In this document: in pieces, positions 19,685 to 28,086 of the stretch | Numbering within the stretch: position 1 is the first letter of the stretch | Layout of the letters: each line of letters opens with the position of its first letter | Source of the DNA: Oscillospiraceae bacterium | GTDB lineage: Bacteria; Bacillota; Clostridia; Oscillospirales; CAG-272 | Assembly (NCBI GenBank): GCA_015064285.1 | Contig: SVSN01000028.1 | Coordinates: 1-33,176, forward strand | Direction of reading: 5' to 3' | DNA: 33,176 nucleotides | Notes under the pieces: generated by a model | What the model was told of the DNA's origin: nothing | Databases searched by the model: none | Seen by the model: only the letters and a program-made list of their open reading frames with translations | Position numbers and translations under genes: made by a program

Positions 19685-20407
19685 ATGAAGTGGAGCGGAG
19701 AATATACCGTCAACGCCAATGATATTGATGTAAACCGGGTGGTGACGGCCTCCCAGATCCTGCGGTATATGCAGGACGCCGCCAACTGGCAGATGGAAAC
19801 GGACGGCCTGTCCTATGATGAGCTGTTTGTGAACAGAGGTCTGGCATTCGTGCTGAGCAAGATCAGGGTCAGTATGTACGCCCCCATCTACAGCCACCAG
19901 AAAATCACAGTGGAATCCTGGGCCTGCCCCTCGAAAGGGATGACTTTCCAGCGGTGCTATCGGATTCTCCGGGATGGCATGATCGTGGCAGAAGCCATAT
20001 CCGCCTGGGCGCTGGTGGGCGTGAAGGATAAGAAACTGCACCGTGTTTCCGAATTCGGCGACCAGTACGGTACGGACGAACCACTGGAACTGGATATGCC
20101 CGCACGGATGAAGATTCCGGAAGAAGTGAATCTGGCACTGGTTGGGGAGCGTACCGTGGAATACGCTGACATCGACATGAACGGCCACATGAACAATACC
20201 CGTTATCCGGATATGCTGTGCAGCTATCTGGACTCCATGCTGGGCAAGCGTGTGATTTCCATGACGCTGCATTTCCAGTCGGAAGCCCCCCTGGGAGAAA
20301 CCATCCGGGTATACCATGGGGAAACCGACGGAATCCACTATCTGCGTACCGCAAGAGAAAACGGGAACACCAATGTGGAAGCGGAAATTATTGTAGAAGA
20401 AATATAA
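19685..20407 (+). CDS. Acyl-ACP thioesterase (double hotdog fold)
   Basis: A 240-residue protein of the FatA/FatB-like bacterial acyl-ACP thioesterase family, which releases fatty acids from acyl carrier protein. The first hotdog domain (about 1-130) has N-D-I-D-V-N-R-V-V-T-A. The second (about 145-240) carries the family motif Y-A-D-I-D-M-N-G-H-M-N-N-x-R-Y (160-174) with the catalytic Asp/Asn/His region. ATG 19685 fits the family N-terminus, with A-A-G-G-A about 12 nt upstream; ATG 19674 is an alternative adding M-V-K-N. No promoter of its own is obvious, so it may depend on readthrough of the fba terminator. Chain-length preference cannot be read from sequence. Confidence 0.85.
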   Translation: MKWSGEYTVNANDIDVNRVVTASQILRYMQDAANWQMETDGLSYDELFVNRGLAFVLSKIRVSMYAPIYSHQKITVESWACPSKGMTFQRCYRILRDGMIVAEAISAWALVGVKDKKLHRVSEFGDQYGTDEPLELDMPARMKIPEEVNLALVGERTVEYADIDMNGHMNNTRYPDMLCSYLDSMLGKRVISMTLHFQSEAPLGETIRVYHGETDGIHYLRTARENGNTNVEAEIIVEEI

Positions 20408-20414
20408 GAATACG

Positions 20415-20448
20415 GGAAGTCTGTTCTGCGGGCTTCCTTTTCTGTTTT
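20415..20448 (+). terminator. Terminator after the thioesterase gene
   Basis: GGAAGTCT pairs with GGGCTTCC (8 bp including G-U) around GTTCTGC, followed by TTTTCTGTTTT. Confidence 0.8.
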
Positions 20449-20452
20449 CCGC

Positions 20453-20481
20453 TTTACATTGCCGGCTGGGTATGTTATAAT
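20453..20481 (+). promoter_or_regulatory. Extended -10 sigma-A promoter
   Basis: TTTACA (20453-20458), 17-nt spacer ending in T-G-T, TATAAT (20476-20481). The TG one base before the -10 is the extended -10 element. The start codon is 30 nt downstream. Confidence 0.85.
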
Positions 20482-20510
20482 GATGAAAAATGAGAAAAGG
20501 GGTGTATGAT

Positions 20511-21725
20511 ATGTTCCCGCTTAAGAAAAACAGAATCCGGCTGGGGGGCTGGTGGTCCACGGATCCGGCGCTGATCTCCGATGAATATGTACGAAAGATT
20601 GCCGAAACCGGCTGTGATTTTATCATGTCCTCCCAGCTTCGGGATACAGAAAAGATCAATACACTGCTGACCTGCTGTGATAAGTACGGTGTGGAATGCG
20701 TTGTGTTTGACGAACGGATTTACGATAACGCGGGGGTGGATATCGGACAGATCACCCGGGAATACGCCCATCACCCCAGTTATGTCGGCAATATGGTCAA
20801 GGATGAGCCGGGGGTGACGCAGTTTGATCACCTGCGCCGGGTGTACGACCGGTTCCGGGCACAGACGCCGGGGAAGGATGCCTACATCAACTTGCTGCCC
20901 ATGTACGCCTCCACGGCACAGCTGGAATACGGGGCGGATGTGCAGGCTATTGAATATTACGAAACAAAAGGCACCACTTACGGAGAACATCTGGAGGCAT
21001 ACTGTCAGAAGTTTGACACACCTTACATCTGTGTGGATGTATACCCCTGTCGGACAGCAGAGGACGGAGTGACACGGACAATCTACCCCGGATATCTGGA
21101 GAATCTTTCCCAGATTGCTGCCTGCTGCCGGAAATACGACAGGGAAATGTGGATTATGGTACAGGATCTGGTGTGGTATCAGCCTGCCAGAGAGCCGGAT
21201 GATGTGGATCTGCGCTGGCAGTTCTGGACAGTGCTTTCCTTCGGGGTGAAAGCCATTTTCCATTACTGCCTGGCAACCCCGCCCGGACATACCGACGGAC
21301 TGCTGAATGCGGCCGGGGAAAGATCGCCTCTGTTCTATACCGCCAAAGGGTTCCACCGGTTCCTGAAATCCATGGAGGACATATACCTCAGCTACCGGAA
21401 CACAGGTGCGTTTACTGTGAACGCCAGAGAAGATCTGCCCCATCTGCAGTTTGCGGAACAGAAAACGGATTTTGCACCCATCCGGGAAATCCGGTCGGCG
21501 TCCCCTCTGCTGGTAGGCTGTTTTGAAAAGGAAGACGGCGCCGCCTTTACCGTGGTGAATATGGAACCGCTTTCGGAAGGGAAAGCAGCACAGGTTTCCA
21601 TGACCCTGCAGGGCAGAGAAGCCACCCTGTACACCGACAGCATGACCGTAACTCTGCCGCTGACGGATGGGAAATGCGAGTTTACGCTCCCCTGCGGCGA
21701 AGGCTGCTTTATCACTCTGAAATAA
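20511..21725 (+). CDS. Putative TIM-barrel glycosidase-like protein, cytoplasmic
   Basis: A 404-residue protein without signal peptide. Its pattern of alternating beta strands ending in acidic residues suggests a glycosidase-type TIM barrel: G-G-W-W near 12-15, V-K-D-E-P-G (97-101, Glu99 a candidate acid/base), I-C-V-D-V-Y-P (173-179), W-I-M-V-Q-D and F-H-Y-C. The last 90 residues look like a beta-sandwich (A-F-T-V-V-N-M-E-P). This resembles GH42-like or uncharacterised GH-related families, but I cannot place it in a named family. ATG 20511 is chosen over ATG 20490 because AAGGGG (20497-20502) lies 8 nt upstream of it. Single-gene unit with promoter and terminator; substrate unknown. Confidence 0.7.
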   Translation: MFPLKKNRIRLGGWWSTDPALISDEYVRKIAETGCDFIMSSQLRDTEKINTLLTCCDKYGVECVVFDERIYDNAGVDIGQITREYAHHPSYVGNMVKDEPGVTQFDHLRRVYDRFRAQTPGKDAYINLLPMYASTAQLEYGADVQAIEYYETKGTTYGEHLEAYCQKFDTPYICVDVYPCRTAEDGVTRTIYPGYLENLSQIAACCRKYDREMWIMVQDLVWYQPAREPDDVDLRWQFWTVLSFGVKAIFHYCLATPPGHTDGLLNAAGERSPLFYTAKGFHRFLKSMEDIYLSYRNTGAFTVNAREDLPHLQFAEQKTDFAPIREIRSASPLLVGCFEKEDGAAFTVVNMEPLSEGKAAQVSMTLQGREATLYTDSMTVTLPLTDGKCEFTLPCGEGCFITLK

Positions 21726-21770
21726 AAAGAAATCGGTATCGCTCTCCCGGGAGAACGGTACCGATTTTTG
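21725..21770. terminator. Bidirectional terminator between converging genes
   Basis: AAATCGGTA pairs with TACCGATTT, with an inner C-T-C/G-A-G hairpin, flanked by A-rich and T-rich runs on either side. It serves the + strand glycosidase-like gene and the - strand lipoprotein gene. Confidence 0.85.
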
Positions 21771-21783
21771 TGTTTCTGCGGCA

Positions 21784-22629
21784 TTATTGACCTGCCATCA
21801 TTTTGTATACATCACTGAATTCGTAGGATACAAGTTCGATGGAGCAAAGCCGGGTCAGCTCCTCACCGTAGGAATACCGCTCGCTGTATCCGAAATAACT
21901 TTTTTCCACAAACGCCGCTCCGTCAAATCCTTTGTCCGGGAGGGTGATGATTTTCAGCTGCGCCGTGACCATCAGTGTGCCGTCCAGTTCGTAGCCCTTG
22001 ACCTCAACGGTATATTCTTTTCCGGCAATCACTGCCGGAGAGATCAGAGGGCCGCCCACTCCTTCAAAGCTCAGTTCTTTCCCCACCGGCAGGATATTAA
22101 GATTGGTCGGGCCGAGCTTTTCGATGGTGGTCAGTCCGTTCCACTGGTCGTTTAAGTTGTAGGCAAGCAGAATAGAATTGTCCGCCGGTTCCACTTTGGT
22201 TACCTTAACCACACCGTCAAACTGAATGTGCAGTTTGATATTCTTGCTGTACCACAGAACCCCATCCCTGTGCCCGAGCCCCAGCATAACGGTCAGGGGA
22301 ACTCCTGGCTCCAGCCGTTTTTCCACAAAAACCTTATCCTCTGCGACAGACTGTTCTCCTTTGTTGGGAACCCAGTATCCATGGTATCTGTATGTCCGGT
22401 AATCCTCTGAATACTGCCAGTACCCCTTGCCTTCCAGAGCAGGATCGATGGCAGTCACATAAAACCGCAGAAGATCGTTCATCTGCTGCAGAATGTCGGT
22501 TTTTTCTTCCTCTTCGGCGGCAGTTTTTTCCCGTTTCGGCACAGGACTGCCCATCATCCCCCCATCCGCACAGGAAACAGCAGAGACCAGAAACACAAGT
22601 ATCCATATCAATAAAATGAACCGCTTCAT
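21784..22629 (-). CDS. Hypothetical lipoprotein
   Basis: A 281-residue protein with a clear lipoprotein signal (M-K-R, hydrophobic core, lipobox S-A-V-S-C, Cys20). After a charged linker (K-R-E-K-T-A-A-E-E-E-E-K, about 32-43) comes a predicted beta-rich domain with many aromatic residues, for example G-Y-W-Q-Y and Y-R-Y-H-G-Y-W (about 69-88). Strand-like stretches such as L-H-I-Q-F-D-G-V-V-K-V and K-E-Y-T-V-E-V-K-G-Y suggest an Ig-like or carbohydrate-binding fold. I do not recognise the family. ATG 22629 has AGGAGG 7 nt upstream and its own promoter (22664-22692). Anchored outside the membrane; function unknown. Confidence 0.7.
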   Translation of the reverse strand: MKRFILLIWILVFLVSAVSCADGGMMGSPVPKREKTAAEEEEKTDILQQMNDLLRFYVTAIDPALEGKGYWQYSEDYRTYRYHGYWVPNKGEQSVAEDKVFVEKRLEPGVPLTVMLGLGHRDGVLWYSKNIKLHIQFDGVVKVTKVEPADNSILLAYNLNDQWNGLTTIEKLGPTNLNILPVGKELSFEGVGGPLISPAVIAGKEYTVEVKGYELDGTLMVTAQLKIITLPDKGFDGAAFVEKSYFGYSERYSYGEELTRLCSIELVSYEFSDVYKMMAGQ

Positions 22630-22663
22630 GACGATACCTCCTGGTATTTATTTTTACAGAATT

Positions 22664-22692
22664 AGTATATCATGAAACTGTACTTTTGTCAA
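22664..22692 (-). promoter_or_regulatory. Sigma-A promoter of the lipoprotein gene
   Basis: Minus strand: TTGACA (22692-22687), 17-nt spacer, TATACT (22669-22664). Confidence 0.88.
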
Positions 22693-22700
22693 GTGTAAAC

Positions 22701-22733
22701 AAAAAGAATGCCCTACCGTCAGCAGGACATTCT
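22701..22733 (-). terminator. Terminator of the sulfate activation/glycyl radical enzyme operon
   Basis: Minus strand: GAATGTCCT pairs with AGGGCATTC (9 bp, one G-U), followed by TTTTTG. It is the first clear terminator after the gene run that starts at 29615. Confidence 0.88.
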
Positions 22734-22745
22734 CCGAAAATGTAT

Positions 22746-22778
22746 TTCTTATCTCTGATCTCTTACTTCTTACTTCTC
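22746..22778 (-). repeat. Heptad repeat array A1, after the glycyl radical enzyme gene
   Basis: Minus-strand units GTAAGAA, GTAAGAG, ATCAGAG, ATAAGAA in 7-bp register, beginning next to the TGA stop of the enzyme gene. Confidence 0.75.
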
Positions 22779-24758
22779 TCAGTATTCCGTACGGTCAATG
22801 ACGGTCTGCTTCAGCACGGGGGAGAGGCGGTTGAAGTATTCCGCATAGCCGCCGATACGCACCACCAGATTCTCGTGTTTTTCCGGGTGGGCCAGTGCGT
22901 CCAGCAGCTCCTCACGGGAAGCGCAGGTAATCTGCAGCTGTACACCGCCGTCTGCAAAGAATGCCTGTACCATAGGCTTCAGCAGAACGGGCAGGTTGGC
23001 TTTGCTCATGCGCAGATTGGTGACCGGTGTACCCAGCACCTTGTCCAGCCGGAGAGCAGCAACGCTTTTCAGCATGGCGGTGGGGCCGTTTACGTCTCTG
23101 CCGTGGATGGCACCGCAGGAATCACACAGGGGCTCGTTGGCCGCACGGCCGTCCGGTGTGGCACGGATTCCCCGTCCGGCAGCTTCATAAGTGGTGAACT
23201 GGTTGGAAACTGCGAAATACTTTCCGCCGGGTGTGCAGGTGTGGGTTTCAAAACGTCCGTAAATCCGATCGGACAGCAGGTTGGCAATCCGGTTGGCAGC
23301 AGGATCGTCGTTGCCGTGCTTCGGACAGTTTTTGCACAGTGCCAGAAATGCCGGATCTCTTTCATCCAGCAGCCGGATGAACGCTTCCGCTGTGAACTTG
23401 CGATCCGTGAACACCAGCTTTTCAATGGCAGCCATGGAGTCGATCACATTGATCAGGCCTGCCACGTTGATTACGCTCCAGTTGTACCGGGCACCGCCTG
23501 CGTTGAAGTCGGTCTGCCGGTCGATGCAGTCGTCAATGAACAGGGTACGGATGGGCTGGGGACGGTACAGCGCACGGGTCTTCCGGTGTTCTTCCAGAAT
23601 GGCACAGACTTCGTCGATGGTCTTTTCCGCTTCTGCGGCATAATCGTTCAGAAAAGCGTCAAAGTTGGTGTAGCTGCCCAGCTTTTTCCGGAAGAAACCG
23701 TCGAAAATCAGAGCGGTGTTCAGTCCGGCATCGTCCGAACCTACATTGGACAGACCTTCGATCATGGTTTCCGTGCAGCCGCCGAAGGCCAGATACTGCA
23801 GATCTTCCTCCGTCACTTCCGGAAGCCGCGCGTTAATCTCTTTCTTAAAGGAGTCCCAGTTGTAGAACGCAGGCTGGCCGCAGCTGGAACCGATGGATTC
23901 GTAAGCCGCTTCCCAGACGGCATCCGGCATATCTTCTGTTACCAGAAGCTGGATGGAAGGACGTCTGATGTGGGCGGAGGCTTTGATGCACTGGATGGTC
24001 AGTCCGTTATAGCCCGGGCCGAGAGGCTGGGACCATCCGCTGTTGCAGTCCACATGGGTGTACAGCTCGTGGAGCAGATCCACAATGTCTTCGCCGTCCC
24101 AGTAGGGAACAAGCCCTCTGTCCAGACCGCCGATGTCGTCGCAGCCGTCCACGTAGTAGACAAAATTCCATGCTACCAGCGCTTCATAAATGTTCCGGGG
24201 GGGATGATTGGGTACCCATTCCAGAGCGGCAATCAGCTCCGGCAGGGCATTCAGTTCGGTCAGATACGCGATGCAGCGCTGTCTGAGAACTTCAATCCCC
24301 TCCAGCAGCATGGTCATGGACTGTCTGAATTCCCCATCCGGCAGAGCCGCCACACGGGTACGGTACCCGTCCAGACCGTCCGCCAGAATCCGCCGGAAAT
24401 TGATGAAGGAGTGGGTGTACCCTGCGCCGCCGACGGTGTGCGGTGTGGCGATGGGAGCAACTTTTCCGGCAATGGCGTTCAGCGCAGGAACAGCTTCGGG
24501 AACTTTTTTCTCGATCTCTCCGGCCCAGTACCGCCATGTATAGGAATATTCCGGCACCGCACCCAGAGGATTGCAGTTGGTCAGGGAGAGGCCGCAGGGG
24601 TACAGTCTGCCGCCGTCATAGGCAGGCAGGGCACAGGTCTTGAAAAATTCAGCGGTAGCGTGGGAAAAACACCATAGGGGCGTTTTTTCGGGGCATTCCA
24701 GAAGTCCGGCGGCATAATGCTCACCGGCATCACGCAGTTTCTGTATCATGGATTCCAT
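22779..24758 (-). CDS. Glycyl radical enzyme of unknown substrate (short, single active-site Cys)
   Basis: A 659-residue member of the pyruvate formate-lyase superfamily, shorter than PFL or the diol dehydratases (about 750-850). The C-terminal radical motif V-V-R-I-G-G-Y-A-E-Y-F (632-642) places the radical on Gly637, preceded by the family's G-G-V-Q-L-Q and H-P-E-K. The thiyl site is G-G-C-T-E (Cys328, Glu330): one cysteine in a C-x-E arrangement as in glycerol, propanediol and choline-type enzymes, not the Cys-Cys of PFL. Other cysteines (30, 42, 55, 62) cluster near the N-terminus. It starts 16 nt after the phospholipase C-like gene (AGGAG 7 nt upstream) and is last in the operon. The radical SAM activase it needs is not in the window. 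Strictly anaerobic enzyme; reaction unknown. Confidence 0.88.
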   Translation of the reverse strand: MESMIQKLRDAGEHYAAGLLECPEKTPLWCFSHATAEFFKTCALPAYDGGRLYPCGLSLTNCNPLGAVPEYSYTWRYWAGEIEKKVPEAVPALNAIAGKVAPIATPHTVGGAGYTHSFINFRRILADGLDGYRTRVAALPDGEFRQSMTMLLEGIEVLRQRCIAYLTELNALPELIAALEWVPNHPPRNIYEALVAWNFVYYVDGCDDIGGLDRGLVPYWDGEDIVDLLHELYTHVDCNSGWSQPLGPGYNGLTIQCIKASAHIRRPSIQLLVTEDMPDAVWEAAYESIGSSCGQPAFYNWDSFKKEINARLPEVTEEDLQYLAFGGCTETMIEGLSNVGSDDAGLNTALIFDGFFRKKLGSYTNFDAFLNDYAAEAEKTIDEVCAILEEHRKTRALYRPQPIRTLFIDDCIDRQTDFNAGGARYNWSVINVAGLINVIDSMAAIEKLVFTDRKFTAEAFIRLLDERDPAFLALCKNCPKHGNDDPAANRIANLLSDRIYGRFETHTCTPGGKYFAVSNQFTTYEAAGRGIRATPDGRAANEPLCDSCGAIHGRDVNGPTAMLKSVAALRLDKVLGTPVTNLRMSKANLPVLLKPMVQAFFADGGVQLQITCASREELLDALAHPEKHENLVVRIGGYAEYFNRLSPVLKQTVIDRTEY

Positions 24759-24774
24759 AAGCTGTCTCCTTGAT

Positions 24775-25464
24775 TCATATTATCGCTGCAAAATCAGAGA
24801 GTTGTATGTTTTTTGTAAACCGTTTCAGCAGTTCGTCTTCCTCCGCCGGGGACAGGATCGGATACTCCCGTCTCACACGGGGAAGCCGGGGCAGGATCGC
24901 ATCCGGTGCATACTCTGTCCGCAGAGAGGCCAGACGCACGGTAAACGCATCCGGAGGGAAAAAGTCCAGATACCGGTTGGGAAAATCGGACAGTGCCGTC
25001 AGAATTTCCAGAGGTTCGAAGGCTTCACCGGATTCATACCGTTCCCCGAGCCACAGGATTTCCTGGTCGTACCAGTCCGCCTTCACCAGATCATAAAACG
25101 CTTTTCTGTCCCGGGGATACAGATCGGCAAACTGCTCTTTCTCCGGATTCAGCACGTTCTCTACCCAGAAAACATCCGTCAGCAGGTGAACAAAATACCC
25201 CAGGTAAAACCAGTACGCATCCGAACCGGTGCGGGTTTTTCGCAGATATGCATCCGCAAAAGTATCGGGACAGCTGTGCTTACCCTTTTTGAAATGGGTG
25301 ATATCCTTGGGCGGCACATATTCCGCAAATCCGACCACCACACCGCAGTCCGGCGCCAGATTTCCCATGTACCAGTGGGCAATGGCGGATTCTGTTTCCG
25401 GCTGTTCTGTAAGTTCCGTCAATACCATCTCAGCCGCACGAAGATGAAAAATCCACGCAGCCAT
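24775..25464 (-). CDS. Zinc-dependent phospholipase C-like protein
   Basis: A 229-residue protein that resembles the zinc-dependent phospholipase C/S1-P1 nuclease fold family. Candidate metal ligands are His7, His30, Asp39 (M-G-N-L-A-P-D), His57 (D-I-T-H-F), His93 and Asp97 (H-L-L-T-D). There is no signal peptide, so unlike secreted phospholipases it should act in the cytoplasm. Its ribosome binding site, A-A-G-G-A, is formed by the last unit of heptad array A2. It lies 35 nt after cysN and 16 nt before the glycyl radical enzyme gene, so all three should be on one mRNA. Many such proteins in Firmicutes have no known substrate; a phosphoester of a sulfated or lipid molecule is speculation. Confidence 0.7.
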   Translation of the reverse strand: MAAWIFHLRAAEMVLTELTEQPETESAIAHWYMGNLAPDCGVVVGFAEYVPPKDITHFKKGKHSCPDTFADAYLRKTRTGSDAYWFYLGYFVHLLTDVFWVENVLNPEKEQFADLYPRDRKAFYDLVKADWYDQEILWLGERYESGEAFEPLEILTALSDFPNRYLDFFPPDAFTVRLASLRTEYAPDAILPRLPRVRREYPILSPAEEDELLKRFTKNIQLSDFAAII

Positions 25465-25467
25465 AAT

Positions 25468-25501
25468 TCCTTCTTATCTCTGATATCTTACTTCTTACTT
25501 C
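25468..25501 (-). repeat. Heptad repeat array A2, between cysN and the phospholipase C-like gene
   Basis: Minus-strand units GAAGTAA, GAAGTAA, GATATCA, GAGATAA, GAAGGAA. It overlaps the cysN TGA, and the last unit supplies the Shine-Dalgarno sequence of the next gene. Confidence 0.8.
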
Positions 25502-27089
25502 AGTTGGTGTGGCGCAGTTCGGCCTTGGTGCGGATCAGGATTTCGGTGATGTCCTTTTCGATATCGCCGCAGGTTTCGTAAGCGGGCAGATCCACATCTT
25601 CCGTTACCAGAACCACCAGTCCTGCAGCCAGCAGCGTTTCCGCAGTCTTTGTGTCGATGTTTCCGGCGAAATAGGGCTTTCTGTCTTCATCAAACAGGGC
25701 GCGTTCCAGCATATGGGCGTAGTCATCTCCGGCGCACAGCACCAGCAGAGGTTCCTGCCCCATGAAGCGGACTCTTTCACCGGCGGTGATGGCGTTCCGG
25801 TTCCGTCTGGCCGCACCTTCGCCGGCAATGGCTTCCTTGATGATGCCGCCGCCTGCGATTTCGTAGCCGTCTACCAGAACAAAACGGCCGGTAGCGGGCA
25901 GGGCAGTGCTGATATCAAAGGCGATGTCTCTTTCGCAGGTGAATGTGCAGTCTGCGATGGCGTGCTTCTTCGCTTCCGTGGCAGTCTGATCCTTGTTCAG
26001 ATTGGAGGCGTCCAGTACGCTGTGGATGGCGGTTACTTTACAGGTGGTCTTGGCTGTGCAGGACTTGATGGAGTAGTTCTTGCCCATGACCAGCGGTTCC
26101 TTGCCCAGCCAGAATACGCTGGCACGGAACACACGGCCTACCTTGGGGGCTTCTTCTCCAACCTTGCAGGCGATTTCCCCGCGGCGCACATAAATCTGGG
26201 TCTGGGTTGTGAAGCCGCAGGACTTGCCGCAGGTGACATCGGTGGGGGCTCTGTCGGAATCTTCTTCCATGAACCATTCTTCCAGCCGGTTTACCTTCGT
26301 GGTCTTACCGGAGGGATAGAAGATCAGCTCATCTCCTGCCAGCAGCTTGCCGGATTCGCACATACCGGCCACGATACGGCGGTCGTCCCCGCCTTCGGTG
26401 AATTTATATACGTCCTGTACGGGAATCCGCAGAGGCTTGTTGTCGTTGTGTTCGCCGCCCGCAAACAGATCCAGCTGTTCCAGCACGTTGGGGCCGGTGT
26501 ACCAGGGGGTTCTGTGGGAGTGGTTGGCGATGTTGTCCCCGTCCATGGCGGATACGGGAATGAAGGCGGCAGGGGTAATGCCGATCTGGGACAGGAATTC
26601 GGTGTAGTCACGGCAGATCCGGTCGTATACACCGCGGTCGCAGTCCACCAGGTCGATTTTGTTTACCAGAACCGCAATCTGCCGGATCCCCAGCATTTCC
26701 AGCATATAGCCATGCCGGCGGGAGTTTTCGCAGATTCCTTCGTTGGCATCGATGACCAGCAGTGCGGCATCCGCACGGGATGCACCGGTGATCATGTTTT
26801 TCAGAAATTCGATGTGCCCGGGGGCGTCGATGATGATATACTTCCGCTTTTCGGTTTCAAAGAAGCAGCGTGCGGTGTCAATGGTGATGCCCTGAGCCCG
26901 TTCATCCTTCAGGGCATCCAGCAGGAATGCATATTCAAAAGGCTTGGCATTCCGTTCGCACATGGCACGGATCTGCTCGATCTTGCCGTCCGGCAGGGAA
27001 TGGGTGTCCGCCAGCAGCCGCCCGATGACGGTGCTCTTCCCATGGTCAACATGCCCCGCCACCACGATATTCATATGTAATTTGTCCAT
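25500..27089 (-). CDS. cysN: Sulfate adenylyltransferase subunit 1 (GTPase), with degenerate APS-kinase-like tail
   Basis: A 529-residue GTPase subunit of ATP sulfurylase; with CysD it makes adenosine 5'-phosphosulfate from ATP and sulfate, driven by GTP. P-loop A-G-H-V-D-H-G-K-S-T (11-20), R-A-Q-G-I-T-I-D-T (64-72), D-A-P-G-H (88-92) and N-K-I-D (143-146) are intact, followed by two EF-Tu-like beta barrels to about residue 440. Residues 440-529 are extra compared with E. coli CysN and resemble APS kinase (L-E-R-A-L-F-D-E-x-R-K, L-L-A-A-G-L-V-V-L-V), but the P-loop position reads A-G-D-D-Y-A and lacks the G-x-x-G-K-S/T. ATG 27089 has GGAG 6 nt upstream; the open frame reaching 27131 is not needed. 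Confidence 0.92.
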   Translation of the reverse strand: MDKLHMNIVVAGHVDHGKSTVIGRLLADTHSLPDGKIEQIRAMCERNAKPFEYAFLLDALKDERAQGITIDTARCFFETEKRKYIIIDAPGHIEFLKNMITGASRADAALLVIDANEGICENSRRHGYMLEMLGIRQIAVLVNKIDLVDCDRGVYDRICRDYTEFLSQIGITPAAFIPVSAMDGDNIANHSHRTPWYTGPNVLEQLDLFAGGEHNDNKPLRIPVQDVYKFTEGGDDRRIVAGMCESGKLLAGDELIFYPSGKTTKVNRLEEWFMEEDSDRAPTDVTCGKSCGFTTQTQIYVRRGEIACKVGEEAPKVGRVFRASVFWLGKEPLVMGKNYSIKSCTAKTTCKVTAIHSVLDASNLNKDQTATEAKKHAIADCTFTCERDIAFDISTALPATGRFVLVDGYEIAGGGIIKEAIAGEGAARRNRNAITAGERVRFMGQEPLLVLCAGDDYAHMLERALFDEDRKPYFAGNIDTKTAETLLAAGLVVLVTEDVDLPAYETCGDIEKDITEILIRTKAELRHTN

Positions 27090-27142
27090 GATAATCTCCA
27101 GAAATGAAAGTTGAGAGAATGCAGGAGGCATACGTCTGTATA

Positions 27143-27175
27143 TTTCTGACTTCTTACCTCTTACATCTTATTTTA
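27143..27175 (-). repeat. Heptad repeat array A3, after cysD
   Basis: Minus-strand units AAAATAA, GATGTAA, GAGGTAA, GAAGTCA, GAAATAT; the cysD TAA stop forms the first unit. Confidence 0.8.
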
Positions 27176-28060
27176 CATATAGCCGTTCCGGCGCAGGGAT
27201 TCCAGACCACCGCCGTCTTCCTTGTCCTGTTCCCGGCCACTTCTTTCCGCAATACGGGCGAACTTGCCGGATTTCAGCTCTTCAATGATTTCATCCAGGT
27301 TGGAAGCGGTGGATTCCACAGGGGAAGTGCAGGGCCAGCAGCCCAGAGAACGGTACCGCTTGCCGTCGCCCTGGTTGAAGTACAGGGAAACCACCGGCAC
27401 GCCTTCGCGCTTGATGTATTCCCAGATATCCACTTCCGTCCAGTCCAGCAGGGGATGGATCCGCACATGGGTGCCGGGGGCAAAGTCTGTCTTGTACTGT
27501 CCCCAGAATTCCGGAGGCTGGTCGTCTGCGTCCCAGTCGTTGTGCCGGTCACGGGGAGAGAAGTACCGTTCCTTGGAGCGGGAGCCTTCTTCGTCCGCAC
27601 GGACACCTACGATAACACCGGTGAAGGGTTCGCGGTTTTCGTCCAGCTCGTACTTGCCGGTCTTGTGGTTCAGACGGTACCGGGGCCAGTCGCCCGCCAG
27701 TGTGTGGGTCAGGGCTTCGGTTTTCAGATTTTTGCAGCATTCCAGACGGGTAGCGTTTCCGTCGGGGTAGGTTGCTTTATTCTGCAGAGCTTCCGTGTTT
27801 TCGCCGTATACCATATCCAGATTCCATTCCATGGCAAGACGGTCACGATATTCGATCATTTCCGGAATTTTATAGTGGGTGTCCACGTGTACCAGCGGGA
27901 AGGGAACGTGGCCGAAGAATGCCTTTCTGGCCAGACAGAGCAGTACGGTACTGTCCTTTCCAATGGACCAGAGCATACACAGATTCTTAAATGCCGCATA
28001 GGATTCCCGCAGGATGTGAATACTCCGGGATTCCAGCATATCCAGATGGCTGTAATTCAT
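27173..28060 (-). CDS. cysD: Sulfate adenylyltransferase subunit 2
   Basis: A 295-residue ATP pyrophosphatase-fold subunit (family length about 300) that adenylates sulfate. The PP-loop S-I-G-K-D-S-T is at 32-38; the H-V-D-T-x-x-K-I-P-E-M motif, V-G[13 protein letters not shown] and the L-G-C-W-P-C-T region follow. It works as a complex with CysN. The start at ATG 28060 gives the family N-terminus (N-Y-S-H-L-D-M-L-E); the only nearby Shine-Dalgarno-like AAAGG is about 13 nt away, and ATG 28078 is an alternative. Translation further upstream would run through the heptad array and read S-Y-L-L-H-L-T-S-Y, which is clearly not part of the protein. Confidence 0.95.
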   Translation of the reverse strand: MNYSHLDMLESRSIHILRESYAAFKNLCMLWSIGKDSTVLLCLARKAFFGHVPFPLVHVDTHYKIPEMIEYRDRLAMEWNLDMVYGENTEALQNKATYPDGNATRLECCKNLKTEALTHTLAGDWPRYRLNHKTGKYELDENREPFTGVIVGVRADEEGSRSKERYFSPRDRHNDWDADDQPPEFWGQYKTDFAPGTHVRIHPLLDWTEVDIWEYIKREGVPVVSLYFNQGDGKRYRSLGCWPCTSPVESTASNLDEIIEELKSGKFARIAERSGREQDKEDGGGLESLRRNGYM

Positions 28061-28086
28061 AGTTTTGCTTAAACCTTTCATATATA

